Source: CAVYTF01 sp963708205
GTDB lineage: Bacteria > Bacteroidota > Bacteroidia > Chitinophagales > Chitinophagaceae
Assembly: GCA_963708205.1 (NCBI GenBank)
Contig: OY970196.1
Location: forward strand, 2,046,001-2,110,000
Direction of reading: 5' to 3'
DNA: 64,000 bases
Under the pieces are notes generated by a model. The model was not told where the DNA came from. It did not search any database and saw only the letters and a list, made by a program, of their open reading frames with translations. The translations under genes and the position numbers were made by a program. Below, piece after piece: positions 63,153 through 64,000 of the stretch. Position 1 is the stretch's first letter, and the number at the start of each line of letters is the position of its first letter.

Positions 63153-64000
63153 ATGAGTGAAATTTCTCAACAAAATTCCTTTTCAGGTGCGGCTCTCAAA
63201 CGCATAGCCATATTTGGTTCTACCGGTTCTATCGGCAGACAGGCACTTGAAGTAATTGCTTCTCATTCAGGAAAATTTTCTGTCGAAATATTAACTGCTC
63301 ACACCAACGAAGATCTTCTTATAAAACAAGCGCTCGCATTCAATCCAAACATTGTAGTAATTGTTGATGAAAAAAAATATGAAAAAGTAAAAGACGCATT
63401 ATCATCAACTAATATAAAAGTTTTTGCAGGCGAAGATGCCTTGGATGAAGTGGCTGCGATGGATTGCTACGATCTAATGCTGGCGGGCATTGTAGGCTAT
63501 GCAGGTTTAAAGCCGACACTTCGCGCAATAGAATGCGGCAAGCCTGTGGCACTTGCAAATAAAGAAACATTAGTTGTTGCAGGCGACATTATAATGCAAA
63601 AAGCATTTGAAAAAAAAGTGCCTGTTATTCCTGTTGATAGCGAACACTCAGCCATATTTCAATGCCTGATTGGTGAAGGAAGAAATAAGATTGAAAAGGT
63701 AATTCTTACTGCAAGCGGCGGACCATTTCTTGGAAGAAAACCAAATTTTTTGGTGAATGTAAAACGCGATCACGCACTGCAGCATCCTAACTGGAATATG
63801 GGCGCTAAAATTTCTATAGACTCTGCAACCCTTATGAATAAAGGGCTTGAGATGATAGAAGCACGCTGGCTTTTTAATTTAGAGCCTGTGCAAATACAGG
63901 TTATCATTCATCCGCAAAGCATTATTCACAGCATCGTACAGTTTGAAGACGGCAGCATGAAAGCGCAAATGGGTTTGCCGGATATGAAGTTGCCGATTCA
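63153..64000 (+). CDS. dxr: 1-deoxy-D-xylulose 5-phosphate reductoisomerase, partial
   Basis: Second step of the MEP isoprenoid pathway, NADPH-dependent. Translating 63153 on: MSEISQQNSFSGAALKRIAIF, then GSTGSIGRQALEV (NADPH site), ALANKETLVVAGD, VDSEHSAIFQCLIGEG (metal Asp/Glu), SGGPFLGR (flexible loop) and SATLMNKGLEMIEARWLF. The end of the window cuts the C-terminal third. Feeds undecaprenyl carriers for peptidoglycan and quinone. Confidence 0.96.
   Translation, partial: MSEISQQNSFSGAALKRIAIFGSTGSIGRQALEVIASHSGKFSVEILTAHTNEDLLIKQALAFNPNIVVIVDEKKYEKVKDALSSTNIKVFAGEDALDEVAAMDCYDLMLAGIVGYAGLKPTLRAIECGKPVALANKETLVVAGDIIMQKAFEKKVPVIPVDSEHSAIFQCLIGEGRNKIEKVILTASGGPFLGRKPNFLVNVKRDHALQHPNWNMGAKISIDSATLMNKGLEMIEARWLFNLEPVQIQVIIHPQSIIHSIVQFEDGSMKAQMGLPDMKLPI

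Overview
The window comes from an AT-rich bacterial chromosome that reads as Bacteroidota, most like the Chitinophagia/Chitinophagaceae. Signs of this are the six-gene alternative complex III (actABCDEF) joined to an aa3-type oxidase operon, a PorX regulator with a PglZ domain, gliding genes gldF and gldG, a secreted GH13 protein with a type IX secretion (T9SS) sorting tail, the LpxC-FabZ and MurF-Alr fusions, a CarboxypepD_reg/TonB receptor, few Shine-Dalgarno sites, and many TAnnTTTG promoter -7 elements. This placement is inference from gene content, not from an rRNA sequence. No phage, insertion sequence, CRISPR array or rRNA operon was seen. No gap between genes exceeds about 260 bases.

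Layout. 1-3.0 kb (minus): murA (cut by the window edge), a DUF4290 gene and porX. 3.1-7.8 kb (plus): an HD-domain phosphohydrolase followed by the lipid A block lpxD, lpxC-fabZ, lpxA. 8.0-13.2 kb: fumC, a lipoprotein, an orphan OmpR-type regulator, a DUF6799 protein, a CarboxypepD_reg protein and purN. 13.4-29.5 kb (plus): a respiratory block encoding alternative complex III, cytochrome oxidase subunits II, I, two subunit III-like proteins and IV, heme O synthase, a SCO copper chaperone and a DUF420 membrane protein. 29.5-39.4 kb: a CAU tRNA, a HAD phosphatase, MazG-like and Dtd quality-control enzymes, ArfB, a flippase, a CDF metal exporter, tRNA-Leu with trigger factor, an M1 peptidase, a YcxB-like protein and a GNAT enzyme. 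39.5-44.5 kb: acpP-fabF-rnc, methylmalonyl-CoA epimerase and iscS-iscU-iscA. 44.6-54.5 kb: the T9SS-exported amylase-family protein, gldFG, a TerC protein, MurF-Alr and LspA. 54.5-59.6 kb: an ECF sigma factor with a membrane-anchored beta-barrel-like partner, divergent from a small exported Cys/His protein and a TonB receptor. 59.7-64 kb: an ABC exporter, a GH3-family protein and dxr (cut by the edge).

How the genes work together. The respiratory block supplies a complete quinol-to-oxygen path (ACIII takes quinol electrons, the aa3 oxidase reduces oxygen), with CtaB making heme O and SCO handling copper. The envelope genes (lpx, murA, murF-alr, lspA, flippase, dxr) supply lipid A, peptidoglycan, lipoprotein processing and isoprenoid carriers. 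PorX and the sorted amylase belong to the T9SS, and GldFG to gliding.

Points most worth a second look: a dispersed ~60-bp intergenic repeat in two related subfamilies (five copies, four placed just before start codons, two of them inside the respiratory block); MurA with Asp in place of the fosfomycin-target Cys; the sigma factor with its inner-membrane-plus-barrel partner; a textbook EF-hand loop in the DUF420 protein; a long hairpin between acpP and fabF-rnc; and a tRNA-Leu apparently co-transcribed with trigger factor.
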